Shown piece by piece: positions 8,868 through 22,333 of a stretch of 47,064 nucleotides of DNA; within the stretch, counting starts at the first letter, position 1; each line of letters opens with the position of its first letter. The DNA comes from Gilliamella sp. Pas-s25 (GTDB lineage Bacteria; Pseudomonadota; Gammaproteobacteria; Enterobacterales; Orbaceae), in assembly GCF_009795885.1 (NCBI RefSeq), contig NZ_WTEV01000020.1:1-47064 (forward strand). The letters run 5' to 3'. The notes below the pieces were generated by a model. The model was not told where the DNA came from. It did not search any database and saw only the letters and a list, made by a program, of their open reading frames with translations. The position numbers were made by a program, and so were the translations under genes.

Positions 8868-10538
8868 TTATCGATTTAGATCTTGTAAATTAGATTCAAT
8901 TTCACAACGAATTTCGTTAATTTCTTCAGAATTTTGTCTATTTAGTACTTCCATAAAAACTTCGATATATGATCCAATTAATAGTCGTTCATCACCCAAT
9001 GATTGTGCCCATGCCCGTTCTAATCTAGCTAATAAGGTACGATTTGGCATTTCGTCACGTGGATGAATCTTAAGTGATTTTAAGCGTTCATGACTGTCTT
9101 GTTTTTGTTTGTCTGTTAAACCTATTGGACTATGATCAATCACTTTGCCATGTTGCTTACCTGTTTCAAGCAAAACCACATCAACTTCTAATAAACCATT
9201 TAGATCATAACTAAAGCGGACATCAATTCCTTGTGCTCTTTCCATTGGTGTTAGGAGCACTTCAAACTCATCAATTAAAACATTATTTTCAACACGAGGG
9301 TTTTCACCTTGATAAACCGAAATACATATCACCTTTTGTTGAGGATACGTTGTGTAAAATGTTTTTACTTTTGATGTTGGTACAATGGTGTTACGTTCAA
9401 TAATGGGTGAAAACACTCCACTGACATTATTTGAACAGCTTTCAATACCTAGAGTATAAGGACACACATCAGTAAGAATGACTTCTTCAACATCAACATT
9501 ACGTAATCGACAAGCCGCTTGAACTGCGGCACCTTGAGCCACGATAGTAATCGGATTGATATGGCGATACGGTAATTTACCAAATAATTTGGTCACCAGC
9601 TCACGTACAATACCTAATTGCGATGACCCACCGACTAATACGATATGTTCAAGCTGATTAGGTTTTAATCGTGCATCACTTAATGCCTGTTCAATTGGTG
9701 CTCGTAGTCGATTAAGTAGTGGTAACCATAACGTTTTAGCTCGGCTTTCGTTCAAGGAAAATTGCCACTGCTTATCTTGCCAAAACCAAGTTAACGTGTG
9801 TGATTCTTCACCATTTAATTTACATTTTAGTTGCTCAGCTAAATCTAACAGGCGAGCATAATCATGGGTCGGAATATCTTGTTGTTTAAGATTCCATTCA
9901 CTTAAGCAAGCTTTAACAAGCTCTTGAGTAAAATCTTCACCACCTAAATAGTTATCACCTGCCGAAGCATGCACTTCAATAATTGGCATCGAATATTCAA
10001 GCACGGTCACATCAAACGTGCCACCACCTAAATCAAATACTAAAGTATTACCCGATTGCTCTTCGTGTAATCCATATGCCATGGCAGCGGCTGTTGGCTC
10101 ATTAATTAAGCGTACAGCATTTAATCCAGCTAACTCAGCAGCAAACCGGGTCTGCTTGCGTTGTTCATCATTAAAATAAGCAGGAACCGAAATGACCACA
10201 TCACGAATTTCTTGTTTTAAAAATGCTTCGGCATCTGCCTTTAGTGATTTCAAAATTATGGCTGAAAGTTCGGTTGGCGTAAATTTTTTGTCGCCTAATT
10301 CGAAGACTTTGTTTGAACCTAAAAAGCGTTTAAAAGCGGCTGCGCTACGATTGGGATGCGTGGTTAAACGGGACAATGCCGCGTGTCCGACTAAAATAGA
10401 ATCGTCTTCATCAACACTTACTGCAGATGGTGTAACAACTTCACCAATTGAATTCGGAATAAGGACTGGCTGACCATCGTGCCAAACACAAATTAAACTG
10501 TTTGTAGTGCCTAAATCAATACCGATTGGATAATGCAT
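8868..10538 (-). CDS. hscC: Hsp70-family chaperone HscC (Hsc62)
   Basis: A specialised DnaK paralogue with ATP-driven substrate binding, working with DjlB/DjlC-type J-proteins rather than DnaJ. Length is 556 aa, matching E. coli HscC and shorter than DnaK (~638) because the C-terminal lid is reduced. Actin-fold nucleotide motifs are present: GIDLGTTNSL (residues ~7-16), FDLGGGTFDVTVLE (~170-183) and LVGGSSQLGIV (~300). The substrate-binding domain starts near 370. The adjacent convergent J-protein and DUF1266 genes support HscC over DnaK or HscA. Start ATG 10538 gives MHYPIGIDLG. Confidence 0.95.
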   Translation of the reverse strand: MHYPIGIDLGTTNSLICVWHDGQPVLIPNSIGEVVTPSAVSVDEDDSILVGHAALSRLTTHPNRSAAAFKRFLGSNKVFELGDKKFTPTELSAIILKSLKADAEAFLKQEIRDVVISVPAYFNDEQRKQTRFAAELAGLNAVRLINEPTAAAMAYGLHEEQSGNTLVFDLGGGTFDVTVLEYSMPIIEVHASAGDNYLGGEDFTQELVKACLSEWNLKQQDIPTHDYARLLDLAEQLKCKLNGEESHTLTWFWQDKQWQFSLNESRAKTLWLPLLNRLRAPIEQALSDARLKPNQLEHIVLVGGSSQLGIVRELVTKLFGKLPYRHINPITIVAQGAAVQAACRLRNVDVEEVILTDVCPYTLGIESCSNNVSGVFSPIIERNTIVPTSKVKTFYTTYPQQKVICISVYQGENPRVENNVLIDEFEVLLTPMERAQGIDVRFSYDLNGLLEVDVVLLETGKQHGKVIDHSPIGLTDKQKQDSHERLKSLKIHPRDEMPNRTLLARLERAWAQSLGDERLLIGSYIEVFMEVLNRQNSEEINEIRCEIESNLQDLNR

Positions 10539-10576
10539 AAACTTTCTGAATAATATAATAATTCACTATTGTTTAG

Positions 10577-10606
10577 ATTATATACTATTGATCACTTTAA
10601 TTGCAA
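10577..10606 (-). promoter_or_regulatory. Candidate sigma-70 promoter of hscC
   Basis: On the minus strand TTGCAA (10606-10601) is followed after 18 bases by a perfect TATAAT (10582-10577), about 40 bases before the hscC ATG. It lies in the 125-bp gap after xseA, so hscC can be transcribed apart from xthA-xseA. Confidence 0.55.
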
Positions 10607-10663
10607 AAATGATGTTAAAAAACGGTAAAAAAAGTCTATGCATGTTCTTTAAAGATGATAAGT

Positions 10664-11998
10664 TTATTCGTTAATTTCCTTAATTTGACTAACCAGTTTG
10701 CCTTTTTTTAATTTTGTAACGATAAATTCCCCAACAGTCACCTGCTCACAGCGACGAACCACTGTATTGTTTTGGTCTGTGGTAACACAGTAACCTCGTT
10801 CAAGTGTAGCCAGCGGGCTGACACTATGCAGTTGCGAAGTTTGTAACACAAATTGATGCTGTGACTTTGTTAACTTCTGCTCAATTAAATTAATGATCTG
10901 TTGCTGTTTTTGTCGAACCTCTTGCCTTAAATAAGTCATGTTATTTTGTGGCGATACGCGTAATAGCCGTTTATCTAGAAAATTATGACGATTTGACTGC
11001 TTGAGTAAATATTGCTGAATATTGTCATATAATAAATGGCGATAAATTAAAAGTTGATTCAATTGTTTTTCTAGTTTTGTTTGTGGATGTTGGGTCTGCA
11101 ATTGATGATGCCATTTATTGAGTTTTTCTCGGCACTGTATTAAATAATAATCCATAGCCATAGATAAATGCTGTTGTTTTGCTTCAATACGTTTTATTTG
11201 ATCCAAATTATCGTGACTTACTAATTCTGCCGCAGCAGATGGTGTTGCTGCTCTAACATCAGCCACAAAATCGGCAATGGTAAAATCAATTTCATGCCCA
11301 ACCGCACTGACGATGGGTAATTGACTAGCAAAAATAGCCCTTGCTACCACCTCTTCATTAAATGACCATAAATCTTCAAGCGAGCCACCACCGCGCCCAA
11401 CAATTAATACATCACACTCTTGACGAAAATTGGCAATTTGAATCATTTTAGCAATTTGCCCCGCAGCTTCGCTGCCTTGTACTTGCGTTGGGTAGATAAT
11501 CAAATGCAAACTCGGATCACGGCGTTTTAATATTTGGCAAATATCATGCAGTGCAGCTCCCGTTGAAGAAGTAATAATCCCAACTGTGCGAATGTTTTCA
11601 GGCAATGGCTGTTTATAAATAGGATCAAATAACCCTTCGTCAAACAGTTTTTGTTTTAACAGTTCAAACTTTTGCTGCAATAGTCCCGCACCTGCGGGTT
11701 GAATTTTATCAATAACCAGTTGATATTCACCACGTGCCTCATACAGTGTAACAGTTGCTCTAACTAAAACCTGCTGCCCATTTTGTGGCGTAAAACCAGC
11801 ACGAAAATTACTATTGCGAAACATAGCACAGCGTACTTGTGCACTATCATCTTTTAATGAAAAATACCAATGACCAGATGAAGGGCGTGAAAAGTTTGAA
11901 ATTTCACCCATTAACCAAATCTGACCGATAGCATCACAAAGCAGCTCTTTAACCATTTGATTAAGATCTTTGACCGATAAAATCGAACTGTTTTGCAT
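10664..11998 (-). CDS. xseA: Exodeoxyribonuclease VII large subunit
   Basis: Catalytic subunit of ExoVII, which degrades single-stranded DNA from both ends together with XseB (not in the window). The N-terminal OB fold covers the first ~100 residues (GEISNFSRPSSGHWYFSLKD). The nuclease core carries DVLIVGRGGGSLEDLWSFN and VGHEIDFTIADFVADVRA. A long coiled coil follows and the tail has LATLERGY. I place the start at ATG 11998 (444 aa), with AAGGA seven bases upstream. The frame extends 11 codons further to 12031, but that stretch looks untranslated. It follows xthA by 35 bases. Confidence 0.94.
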   Translation of the reverse strand: MQNSSILSVKDLNQMVKELLCDAIGQIWLMGEISNFSRPSSGHWYFSLKDDSAQVRCAMFRNSNFRAGFTPQNGQQVLVRATVTLYEARGEYQLVIDKIQPAGAGLLQQKFELLKQKLFDEGLFDPIYKQPLPENIRTVGIITSSTGAALHDICQILKRRDPSLHLIIYPTQVQGSEAAGQIAKMIQIANFRQECDVLIVGRGGGSLEDLWSFNEEVVARAIFASQLPIVSAVGHEIDFTIADFVADVRAATPSAAAELVSHDNLDQIKRIEAKQQHLSMAMDYYLIQCREKLNKWHHQLQTQHPQTKLEKQLNQLLIYRHLLYDNIQQYLLKQSNRHNFLDKRLLRVSPQNNMTYLRQEVRQKQQQIINLIEQKLTKSQHQFVLQTSQLHSVSPLATLERGYCVTTDQNNTVVRRCEQVTVGEFIVTKLKKGKLVSQIKEINE

Positions 11999-12033
11999 GC
12001 GATTATCCTTATTACAATTATAACTATACAAGT

Positions 12034-12840
12034 TTATACTATATCAAATTGAGCCCAAATTGGCGCATGATCAGATGCCTTTTCCATTGCACGAATATCA
12101 TAATCAATACCCGCTTGCTTGCAATGCGCCAGCATTTTTTGGCTAGCTAATATTAAATCGATTCGTAACCCGGTATGCGTATCAAAACCTTTTGAACGAT
12201 AGTCAAACCAAGAATACTCAAGCTCTGTTGGGTGAACATTGCGATAAGTATCAATAAAACCAAGTGACATTACCCTGTTCATCCATTCACGTTCCTCGGG
12301 CAAAAATGAACATTTACCCGTGCGTAGCCAACGTTTACGGCTCTCTTGTGAAATGCCAATATCTAAATCAGTTGGGCAAATATTCATATCCCCCATAATT
12401 AAAGATAACTGACTACTTAATTGCTGCTGATTAATATAGGTTACTAAATCCTGATAAAATTTACGTTTAGCTGGGTATTTAATTTCATGATGTAAACTTT
12501 CACCTTGAGGAAAATAACCATTAATTACTGTTAACTTGCCTTGACTAGTTGGTAACTCAGCTATGATCAAACGACATTGCGCATCATCACTATCGGTTGG
12601 AAAGCCACATTGTACTGATAAAGGCTTTTGTTTGGTTAATAACGCCACTCCATAGTGGCTTTTTTGTCCGTGGTAATGTAGGTGATAACCAAACTGAGCT
12701 AATTCCTCAACGGGAAATTGATCGTTATGAACTTTAGTTTCTTGTAAACCAATAATGTCTGGTTGGTGAGTGTCAATAATTGCGGCTAACTGATGAATGC
12801 GCGCGCGAAGGCTATTAATATTAAACGAGATAACTTTCAT
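12034..12840 (-). CDS. xthA: Exodeoxyribonuclease III
   Basis: AP endonuclease and 3'-5' exonuclease of base-excision repair. Length is 268 aa, identical to E. coli XthA. EEP-fold residues are visible: metal ligand Glu34 in [23 protein letters not shown] (catalytic Asp near 151), [18 protein letters not shown], and the terminal SDHAPIWA with catalytic His. It is the first gene of a likely xthA-xseA unit, which joins two DNA-repair nucleases. Confidence 0.97.
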   Translation of the reverse strand: MKVISFNINSLRARIHQLAAIIDTHQPDIIGLQETKVHNDQFPVEELAQFGYHLHYHGQKSHYGVALLTKQKPLSVQCGFPTDSDDAQCRLIIAELPTSQGKLTVINGYFPQGESLHHEIKYPAKRKFYQDLVTYINQQQLSSQLSLIMGDMNICPTDLDIGISQESRKRWLRTGKCSFLPEEREWMNRVMSLGFIDTYRNVHPTELEYSWFDYRSKGFDTHTGLRIDLILASQKMLAHCKQAGIDYDIRAMEKASDHAPIWAQFDIV

Positions 12841-12873
12841 AATTATTTTATTGCGTTAGATTTAGTGTTGCAG

Positions 12874-12904
12874 TTGTCCAATCCTACCAAAAATACGTTA
12901 TACT
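12874..12904 (+). promoter_or_regulatory. Weak candidate promoter for tyrA
   Basis: TTGTCC (12874-12879) and TATACT (12899-12904) are separated by 19 bases, longer than ideal. No TyrR box (TGTAAA-N6-TTTACA) is visible between here and the tyrA start at 12957. Confidence 0.35.
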
Positions 12905-12956
12905 GTTAAGCTATTACAGAAACAGTTATCATTTGTGATAAAAGGAATCACCAAAT

Positions 12957-14078
12957 ATGTCTACGGAATTACTTGCCTTGCGCGATAAAATCGATGAAGT
13001 TGATAAATCTATTTTATCTTTAATTACCAAGCGATTAGCATTAGTTGCCGAAGTCGGCGAAGTAAAGAGTAAACACGGTATTCCGATTTATGATCCTAAG
13101 CGTGAAGCAGATATGCTAGCCAAAAGACGACAAGAGGCTGAAAAAGCAGGCTTATCGCCCGCTTTGATTGAGGATATTTTACGTCGTTTAATGCGTGAAT
13201 CTTATATTAGCGAAAATGATAAAGGCTTTAAAAAAATTTATCACGGTCAAGGCTCGATAGTCATCGTTGGTGGTAATGGACAAATGGGTCGGTTATTTAC
13301 TCGATTATTTACCTTATCTGGCTATCAGGTTAAAACATTGGGTTCCAAAACGATGCATCAAGCAGCCGAGGTGGTTGCCGATGCAGCGGCTGTGATTGTG
13401 ACAGTGCCAATAAACAAAACTTGTGAAATCATCAAACAATTACCACCATTACCTAAAGATTGTATTTTAACAGATTTCACATCCATAAAAGTCAAGCCAC
13501 TCCAAGCCATGCTTGATAAACATCAAGGTCCAGTAGTCGGGTTACACCCAATGTTTGGTCCCGACGTCCCTAATTTAGCAAAACAAATCATTGTTTATTG
13601 CGATGGACGCGATCAACCAAAATATCAATGGCTAATTGAGCAAATGCGTATATGGGGCGCTAATTTATGCGCAATTGATGCCAAAGAACATGACAAATGC
13701 ATGTCGTTCATCCAAGCTCTGCGCCATTTTACTTCTTTTTCATATGGCGTTAATTTGCAACGTGAACAGGCTGATTTAGAACAATTAATTGCGCTCTCCT
13801 CGCCTATTTATCGTCTTGAACTGATGATGGTTGGGCGCTTGTTTGCTCAAGATCCTGAGCTTTATGCCGATATCATCATGGCATCAGATGATAATATCGA
13901 ATTAATTAAACGCTACTACGAACGCTTTGGACAAATGGTTAAATTAATTGAACAGCGAGACAAAGCAAAATTTATCAAAAATTTTAATGAAGTAACCGCT
14001 TGGTTTGGCTCTTACGCAGAGCGCTTTATTAAAGAGAGCCAAGTATTATTAAAATTTGCCAATGATAATCGAGAGTAA
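12957..14078 (+). CDS. tyrA: Bifunctional chorismate mutase / prephenate dehydrogenase
   Basis: Converts chorismate to prephenate and then to 4-hydroxyphenylpyruvate for tyrosine synthesis. Length is 373 aa, as in E. coli. The AroQ-type mutase domain is residues 1-~90 ([20 protein letters not shown]). The NAD-binding fold begins at [14 protein letters not shown] (~99-112), and the dehydrogenase domain has GLHPMFGPD and a conserved His in the FIQALRHF helix. AAAGGAATC precedes the ATG. aroF, its E. coli partner, is not adjacent. Confidence 0.97.
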   Translation: MSTELLALRDKIDEVDKSILSLITKRLALVAEVGEVKSKHGIPIYDPKREADMLAKRRQEAEKAGLSPALIEDILRRLMRESYISENDKGFKKIYHGQGSIVIVGGNGQMGRLFTRLFTLSGYQVKTLGSKTMHQAAEVVADAAAVIVTVPINKTCEIIKQLPPLPKDCILTDFTSIKVKPLQAMLDKHQGPVVGLHPMFGPDVPNLAKQIIVYCDGRDQPKYQWLIEQMRIWGANLCAIDAKEHDKCMSFIQALRHFTSFSYGVNLQREQADLEQLIALSSPIYRLELMMVGRLFAQDPELYADIIMASDDNIELIKRYYERFGQMVKLIEQRDKAKFIKNFNEVTAWFGSYAERFIKESQVLLKFANDNRE

Positions 14079-14090
14079 CTTTATACTAAG

Positions 14091-14120
14091 CGGTATACTT
14101 TCCTGAAAGTTTTTTACAAA
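14091..14120 (+). repeat. Dispersed intergenic element, copy 2 (tyrA-glmM gap)
   Basis: This 30-bp copy contains ACTTTCCTGAAAGT, a palindrome around CCTG, followed by a T-run and TTTACAAA. Read on the minus strand it matches the 30 bp at 38023-38052 at 25 positions. The stem plus T-run could also act as a weak terminator for tyrA. Confidence 0.65.
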
Positions 14121-14165
14121 TAAAAATATGCGTTTATCAAAAATAATTTAGTGTGAGGAAATAAA

Positions 14166-15497
14166 ATGTCTAATCGAAAATATTTTGGTACCGATGGGAT
14201 TCGCGGTAAAGTTGGGGAGTATCCTATCACACCAGATTTTGCGCTTAAATTAGGCTGGGCAGCAGGTCGTGTGCTTGCCAAAGATGGCGTGAAAAAAGTA
14301 TTAATCGGTAAAGATACTCGCATTTCAGGCTATATGCTTGAATCAGCACTCGAAGCAGGATTTGCTTCAGCCGGCGTTGCAGCTGCTTTTACAGGCCCCA
14401 TGCCAACCCCTGCAATTGCCTATTTAACCCGTACTTTCCGAGCCGATGCCGGTGTAGTTATTTCTGCCTCACACAACCCTTTTTATGATAATGGCATTAA
14501 ATTCTTTTCGACCGAAGGGAAAAAGCTTGATGATACAATCGAACTAGAAATCGAAGCCGAACTTGAAAAAGAGATCGATTGCGTAGAGTCCAAACAACTT
14601 GGTCGAGCAAGCCGTATTACCGATGCTGCCGGTCGTTATATCGAATTTTGTAAAAGTACATTCGATCATGATTTAAGTTTGGCTGGTTTAAAAATTGTTG
14701 TCGATTGTGCTAATGGTGCAACTTACCATATCGCCCCTAAAGTATTACGAGAACTTGGAGCACAAGTAATAAAAATGGGATGTGAACCTAATGGCGTTAA
14801 TATTAATGAAAATTGTGGCGCAACTGATGTAAAAGCACTAGCCAAATGTGTAATTGACGAAAAGGCCAATCTAGGTTTTGCATTAGATGGCGATGGCGAT
14901 CGCATCATCATGGTTGATCATGAAGGCCGTAAAATTGATGGTGATTTAATTATCTATATCATTGCACGTGAAGCATTAAGACAAGGTCAACTAAAAGGCG
15001 GCGTAGTCGGCACATTAATGAGTAATATGGGGCTTGAGATAGCACTTAAAAAGCTTGGTATTCCTTTTGTCCGTGCCAAGGTTGGCGATCGTTATGTATT
15101 GGAAAAATTAGTCGAGAAAAATTGGCGCTTAGGTGCTGAAAATTCAGGACACGTGTTATTATTAGACAAAACCACCACCGGTGATGGGATTGTTGCTGGC
15201 TTACAAGTACTAGCCGCAATGGTACGTAATGATATGTCATTAGCTGATTTATGCAGTGGCATGACAATGTTGCCACAAGTATTAATTAATGTTCGATTTG
15301 CCGGTGAACACGATCCACTCAATAGCGCTGAGGTAAAATTGGCTATTGCGCAAGCAGAAAAACAACTTGCTCATCATGGGCGTGTTTTGATTCGTAAATC
15401 AGGAACTGAACCGCTAATTCGTGTCATGGTAGAGGGAAGCAATGAACATGAAGTGCAAAACTTAGCCGAAACTATCGCAATTGCAGTTAAAGCTTAG
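14166..15497 (+). CDS. glmM: Phosphoglucosamine mutase
   Basis: Interconverts glucosamine-6-phosphate and glucosamine-1-phosphate on the route to UDP-GlcNAc for peptidoglycan and LPS. Length is 443 aa (E. coli 445). Present are FGTDGIRG (9-14), the phosphoserine loop ISASHNP with Ser102, the metal loop [12 protein letters not shown]-type sugar loop AENSGH, and phosphate-binding [22 protein letters not shown] ribosome site precedes ATG 14166. The usual partner folP/ftsH is absent; it lies directly in front of the atp operon. Confidence 0.97.
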   Translation: MSNRKYFGTDGIRGKVGEYPITPDFALKLGWAAGRVLAKDGVKKVLIGKDTRISGYMLESALEAGFASAGVAAAFTGPMPTPAIAYLTRTFRADAGVVISASHNPFYDNGIKFFSTEGKKLDDTIELEIEAELEKEIDCVESKQLGRASRITDAAGRYIEFCKSTFDHDLSLAGLKIVVDCANGATYHIAPKVLRELGAQVIKMGCEPNGVNINENCGATDVKALAKCVIDEKANLGFALDGDGDRIIMVDHEGRKIDGDLIIYIIAREALRQGQLKGGVVGTLMSNMGLEIALKKLGIPFVRAKVGDRYVLEKLVEKNWRLGAENSGHVLLLDKTTTGDGIVAGLQVLAAMVRNDMSLADLCSGMTMLPQVLINVRFAGEHDPLNSAEVKLAIAQAEKQLAHHGRVLIRKSGTEPLIRVMVEGSNEHEVQNLAETIAIAVKA

Positions 15498-15629
15498 AAA
15501 TAGCCTCATTTACGCCATTAGTTCAGCCATAAATTGAGCTAAATTCGATTCAAAATAATGCACAAAGTTGTATTAATTTACGCAAAATTAGTAAAAAGTG
15601 TCTAAATTCTTAATTTTGTTAATCAAAGG

Positions 15630-15660
15630 TTGACTTAATATAGGCAATTAGGTTTAAAAT
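15630..15660 (+). promoter_or_regulatory. Candidate promoter of the atp operon
   Basis: TTGACT at 15630-15635 is followed by an A/T-rich -10 region: TTTAAA after 17 bases or TAAAAT (15655-15660) after 19. The transcript would have a ~90-base leader before atpB. The 256-bp glmM-atpB gap holds no reading frame for atpI. Confidence 0.5.
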
Positions 15661-15744
15661 AGCAACTTCGGATTATTACAGCGATTGCTTATATCTTTCA
15701 AATGAAAACATGAGCAATATTTTTATTTTTTAGAAATAGGTTAA

Positions 15745-16536
<792 letters not shown>

Positions 16537-16542
16537 TTTTAA

Positions 16543-16803
<261 letters not shown>

Positions 16804-16827
16804 TAAAAATTTAAGAGGAATCGTGTC

Positions 16828-17298
16828 ATGAATATGAACGCAACTCTCCTCGGCCAAGCAATTACATTTGTATTGTTTGTTTGGTTCTGTATGAAGTTTG
16901 TTTGGCCTCCTGTTATTGGCGCAATTGAAAAACGCCAAAAAGAGATCGCCGAAGGACTTGCTTCAGCAGAAACAGCAAAAAAAGATTTGGAATTAGCCAA
17001 AGCAAATACATCTGACATAATGCAACAGGCTAAGGTTGAGGCTAATGCAATTATTGAGCAAGCCAACAAACGTAAAGCAGCCATTCTTGAAGAAGCAAAA
17101 CAAGAAGCTTCTCGCGAAAAAGAACGAATTGTTGCGCAAGGACTTGCCGAAGTAGAGGCCGAGCGCAAACGAGTTAAAGAAGAGCTCAAACAACAAGTCG
17201 CTACACTTGCTATTGCTGGTGCAGAAAAAATTATTCAACGTTCTGTTAATGAAGCCGCAAATAGCGACATCATTGATAAACTCGTAGCTGAACTATAA
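16828..17298 (+). CDS. atpF: ATP synthase F0 subunit b
   Basis: Peripheral-stalk subunit: one N-terminal membrane helix (residues ~5-28), then a long charged helix that dimerises and reaches F1. 156 aa, as in E. coli. AAGAGGAA precedes the ATG at 16828. It lies between atpE and atpH as expected. Confidence 0.97.
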   Translation: MNMNATLLGQAITFVLFVWFCMKFVWPPVIGAIEKRQKEIAEGLASAETAKKDLELAKANTSDIMQQAKVEANAIIEQANKRKAAILEEAKQEASREKERIVAQGLAEVEAERKRVKEELKQQVATLAIAGAEKIIQRSVNEAANSDIIDKLVAEL

Positions 17299-17311
17299 GG
17301 AGAATAGAGCA

Positions 17312-17845
17312 ATGGCTGACTTAATTACAATTGCTCGCCCTTATGCTAAAGCCGCTTTCGATTTTGCAGTAGAAAGAAATAGCATCGAATCATGGCATAA
17401 CATGTTAGTGTTAACATCTGAAGTGAGTAAAGATGCTCAAATAAGAAGTGTTTTAACATCAGACATGAAAACCGATTCGGTGGCTAATTTACTCATCAAC
17501 ATCTGTAAAGATGTATTAGATGAGTTTAGCACTAACTTTATTAAGATTATGGCTGAAAACAAGCGATTATCACTTCTTCCTGAAGTCTTAACCTTGTTTG
17601 AACAATATTGTTTAGATAGAGAAGCACAAGCAGATGTAGATGTTATTTCTGCCAGTGAGCTAACTAATGAACAACTTAATAAAATTTCTGTCGCTGTCGA
17701 AAAACGTTTATCACGAAAAGTAAAACTAAAATGTCATATAGATAAATCGCTCATTTCTGGTTTTATTATTCGTACGGGCGATATGGTTATTGATAGTAGT
17801 ATCAGAGGGCGTTTAAATCGTTTAAATGACGCTCTACAGTCTTAA
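17312..17845 (+). CDS. atpH: ATP synthase F1 subunit delta
   Basis: Connects the b-stalk to the top of the alpha3beta3 head. 177 aa, normal length, starting [19 protein letters not shown]. The C-terminal block [28 protein letters not shown] is the usual OSCP/delta signature. 13 bases separate it from atpF. Confidence 0.97.
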   Translation: MADLITIARPYAKAAFDFAVERNSIESWHNMLVLTSEVSKDAQIRSVLTSDMKTDSVANLLINICKDVLDEFSTNFIKIMAENKRLSLLPEVLTLFEQYCLDREAQADVDVISASELTNEQLNKISVAVEKRLSRKVKLKCHIDKSLISGFIIRTGDMVIDSSIRGRLNRLNDALQS

Positions 17846-17856
17846 GGGGACTGATA

Positions 17857-19398
17857 ATGCAGCTAAATTCAACTGAAATAAGTGAACTAATTAAAGAGCG
17901 GATAGCTCAGTTCAATATTGTGAGTGATGCTCACAATGAAGGAACTATCATATCTGTAAGTGATGGTATTCTTCGAATCCACGGATTAACTGATGTAATG
18001 CAAGGTGAGATGATTGCATTACCTGGCAACCGATATGCAATGGCATTAAACCTTGAAAGAGACTCTGTCGGTGCGGTAGTCATGGGACCATACGAAGACT
18101 TGTCCGAAGGTATGAAAGTACAATGTACTGGTCGTATTTTACAAGTACCAGTTGGTGAAGGTTTATTAGGTCGCGTAATTAACACGCTAGGCGAACCAAT
18201 TGACGGTAAAGGCTCACTTCAACATGATGGTTTTTCACCTGTCGAAGTGGTTGCTCCAGGTGTTATCGATCGTAAATCCGTTGACCAAGCATTACAAACC
18301 GGTTATAAAGCCGTTGACTCAATGATTCCAATTGGACGAGGTCAACGTGAGCTTATCATTGGTGACCGTCAAACAGGTAAAACAGCGCTTGCTGTCGATG
18401 CCATCATCAATCAACGCGACTCAGGGGTAAAATGTATTTATGTTGCCATTGGTCAAAAACAATCAACTATTGCTAATGTTGTGCGTAAACTGGAAGACCA
18501 TGGTGCACTTAAAAACACAATTGTCGTTGTAGCATCAGCGTCTGAATCAGCTGCGTTACAATACTTAGCTCCTTATGCTGGTTGTGCAATGGGTGAATAC
18601 TTCCGCGACCGTGGTCAAGATGCATTAATTGTTTATGATGATTTATCTAAACAAGCCGTTGCTTATCGTCAAATTTCATTACTACTTCGTCGTCCACCTG
18701 GACGTGAAGCTTACCCAGGTGATGTATTTTATCTTCACTCTCGTTTACTTGAACGTGCAGCGCGCGTGAACGAAGCTTATGTTGAACAGTACACAAAAGG
18801 CGAAGTTAAAGGCAAAACAGGTTCATTAACAGCATTACCAATTATTGAAACTCAAGCTGGTGACGTTTCGGCATTCGTACCAACTAACGTAATTTCGATT
18901 ACTGATGGTCAGATATTCCTCGAAACTAGCCTATTTAACTCAGGTATCCGCCCTGCGGTTAACCCGGGTATTTCGGTTTCACGTGTGGGTGGTGCTGCGC
19001 AAACGAAGATCATGAAAAAATTATCAGGTGGTATTCGTACCGCACTGGCACAGTATCGTGAGTTAGCCGCGTTCTCTCAGTTTGCATCAGATTTAGATGA
19101 AGCAACAAGAAACCAATTAAGCCACGGTGAAAAAGTAACCGAATTGTTAAAGCAAAAGCAATACTCTCCAATGACTGTTGCTGAACAATCAATTGTGCTT
19201 TACGCTGCTGAACGTGGTTATCTTGAAGATGTAGAACTGGCTAAAGTATTATCATTTGAAACAGCACTACTTGCTTATGCCCATAGTCAATATGCCGATT
19301 TTGTCAAATTAATCGACGAGACGGGTAATTACAATGATGAGATTGAAAGTAAGCTAAAAGCATTACTTGAAAGCTTTAAATCAACTCAAACTTGGTAA
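17857..19398 (+). CDS. atpA: ATP synthase F1 subunit alpha
   Basis: Non-catalytic nucleotide-binding subunit of the F1 head. 513 aa, matching E. coli. P-loop GDRQTGKTA near residue 170, and the ISxxxR-type signature [17 protein letters not shown]. Start ATG 17857, 11 bases after atpH. Confidence 0.98.
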   Translation: MQLNSTEISELIKERIAQFNIVSDAHNEGTIISVSDGILRIHGLTDVMQGEMIALPGNRYAMALNLERDSVGAVVMGPYEDLSEGMKVQCTGRILQVPVGEGLLGRVINTLGEPIDGKGSLQHDGFSPVEVVAPGVIDRKSVDQALQTGYKAVDSMIPIGRGQRELIIGDRQTGKTALAVDAIINQRDSGVKCIYVAIGQKQSTIANVVRKLEDHGALKNTIVVVASASESAALQYLAPYAGCAMGEYFRDRGQDALIVYDDLSKQAVAYRQISLLLRRPPGREAYPGDVFYLHSRLLERAARVNEAYVEQYTKGEVKGKTGSLTALPIIETQAGDVSAFVPTNVISITDGQIFLETSLFNSGIRPAVNPGISVSRVGGAAQTKIMKKLSGGIRTALAQYRELAAFSQFASDLDEATRNQLSHGEKVTELLKQKQYSPMTVAEQSIVLYAAERGYLEDVELAKVLSFETALLAYAHSQYADFVKLIDETGNYNDEIESKLKALLESFKSTQTW

Positions 19399-19412
19399 GG
19401 GTGAGGTAACAA

Positions 19413-20282
19413 ATGGCTAATGCAAAAGAGATTAGAACAAAAATTGCCAGTATCCAAAGTACGCAAAAGATCACAAAAGCAATGGAAATGGTTGCCAATT
19501 CTAAAATGCGTAAAACGCAAGATAGAATGGCAGCTAGTCGACCTTATGCTGAAATGATCCGCGAAGTAATTGGACATTTAGCGTTAGCTCAGATAGGCGC
19601 CAAACATCCTTATTTAGAAGAAAGAGATGTAAAGCGAGTTGGCTACCTTATTATTTCAACCGATCGTGGTTTATGTGGTGGTTTAAATATCAATCTTTTT
19701 AAAACTGTCATTGCTGACATGTCAGCATGGCAGGAAAAAGGTGTTGAAGCTGATGTTGCTTTAGTTGGTTCTCGTGGTGTTTCGTTTTTCTCATCAATAA
19801 AAGCAAACATCTTAACTCAAGTGACTAACTTAGGGGATGAACCCAATTTATCCGATTTAATTGGTCCGGTAAAAACAATGCTTGAGGCATATGACAATGG
19901 TAAAATTGATAAATTATATATTGTGACGAATAAATTTATTAATACCATGTCGCAAAAGCCAACAATTCAGCAATTATTACCTTTACCACCATCAGAAGAT
20001 AAAGAACTCAAAGCTTCATCATGGGATTATATTTATGAGCCTGATGCTAAATCACTATTAGACGTGATTTTACGTCGCTATATTGAATCACAAGTCTATC
20101 AAGCAGTGGTTGATAATTTAGCGAGTGAACAAGCAGCAAGAATGGTGGCCATGAAAGCGGCAACAGATAACGGTGCAAACCTAATTAATGAATTACAAAT
20201 TGTGTATAACAAAGCACGTCAAGGTGCTATCACTAATGAATTGATTGATATTGTATCCGGTGCAGCCGCTGTTTCAGGTTAG
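19413..20282 (+). CDS. atpG: ATP synthase F1 subunit gamma
   Basis: Central rotating shaft of F1. 289 aa. The N-terminal coiled-coil helix ([23 protein letters not shown]), [11 protein letters not shown], and the C-terminal helix ([24 protein letters not shown]) are typical. Ribosome site in GGGTGAGG 15 bases upstream. Confidence 0.98.
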   Translation: MANAKEIRTKIASIQSTQKITKAMEMVANSKMRKTQDRMAASRPYAEMIREVIGHLALAQIGAKHPYLEERDVKRVGYLIISTDRGLCGGLNINLFKTVIADMSAWQEKGVEADVALVGSRGVSFFSSIKANILTQVTNLGDEPNLSDLIGPVKTMLEAYDNGKIDKLYIVTNKFINTMSQKPTIQQLLPLPPSEDKELKASSWDYIYEPDAKSLLDVILRRYIESQVYQAVVDNLASEQAARMVAMKAATDNGANLINELQIVYNKARQGAITNELIDIVSGAAAVSG

Positions 20283-20302
20283 TGCTAAATATTGGCTTAT
20301 AG

Positions 20303-21712
<1,410 letters not shown>

Positions 21713-21754
21713 GAGATTCATTGAACGAAGATCGTATTTAATGGAGATCGTATT

Positions 21755-22180
21755 ATGGCACTAACTTCCTATCAATTAGAAGTTGTTAGTGCTGAATCTC
21801 ACCTGTTTTCAGGTGATGTTCAGCGAATCAGAATCACAGGTAAAGAAGGTGAACTTGGGATTTACCCTGGTCATACCCCTTTACTGACAACCATAAAACC
21901 CGGTATGGTTGGCATTGTGAAAGCAGATGGTAAAGAAGAGTTCATCTACCTATCTGGTGGCATATTGGAAGTTCAACCTAACATCGTAACCATCTTAGCG
22001 GATACCGCTATCCGTGGCGAAGATCTAGATGAAGCAAGAGCACAAGAAGCAGTAAGACAAGCGCAAGAACATATTAATCACCCAAGCGATGATATGTCAT
22101 TTGCTCAAGCTTCTGCCGAGCTATCAAAAGCGTTGGCAAAAATTCGTGTTATAGAATTAACGCGCCGCATGGGGCAATAG
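21755..22180 (+). CDS. atpC: ATP synthase F1 subunit epsilon
   Basis: Rotor subunit that also inhibits ATP hydrolysis. 141 aa. An N-terminal beta sandwich ([24 protein letters not shown]) is followed by a two-helix C-terminal domain. Last gene of the operon, followed by a strong terminator. Confidence 0.97.
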   Translation: MALTSYQLEVVSAESHLFSGDVQRIRITGKEGELGIYPGHTPLLTTIKPGMVGIVKADGKEEFIYLSGGILEVQPNIVTILADTAIRGEDLDEARAQEAVRQAQEHINHPSDDMSFAQASAELSKALAKIRVIELTRRMGQ

Positions 22181-22208
22181 TTTGCTTTTGATGTTTCTGC
22201 ATAAATAG

Positions 22209-22244
22209 AAAGTTACAACATTACCGTGTTGTAACTTTTTTCTT
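22209..22244 (+). terminator. Rho-independent terminator of the atp operon
   Basis: A perfect 12-bp stem, AAAGTTACAACA (22209-22220) with its complement at 22227-22238, and loop TTACCG are followed by a T-run, 29 bases after the atpC stop. Confidence 0.9.
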
Positions 22245-22333
22245 CACTAAAGAAGTCGATTAAACATCTAAATAAACTACAAATTTCACAAAAATTTCTT
22301 ATAAAATAAATCTAATTTGTTATGCACGTAACT

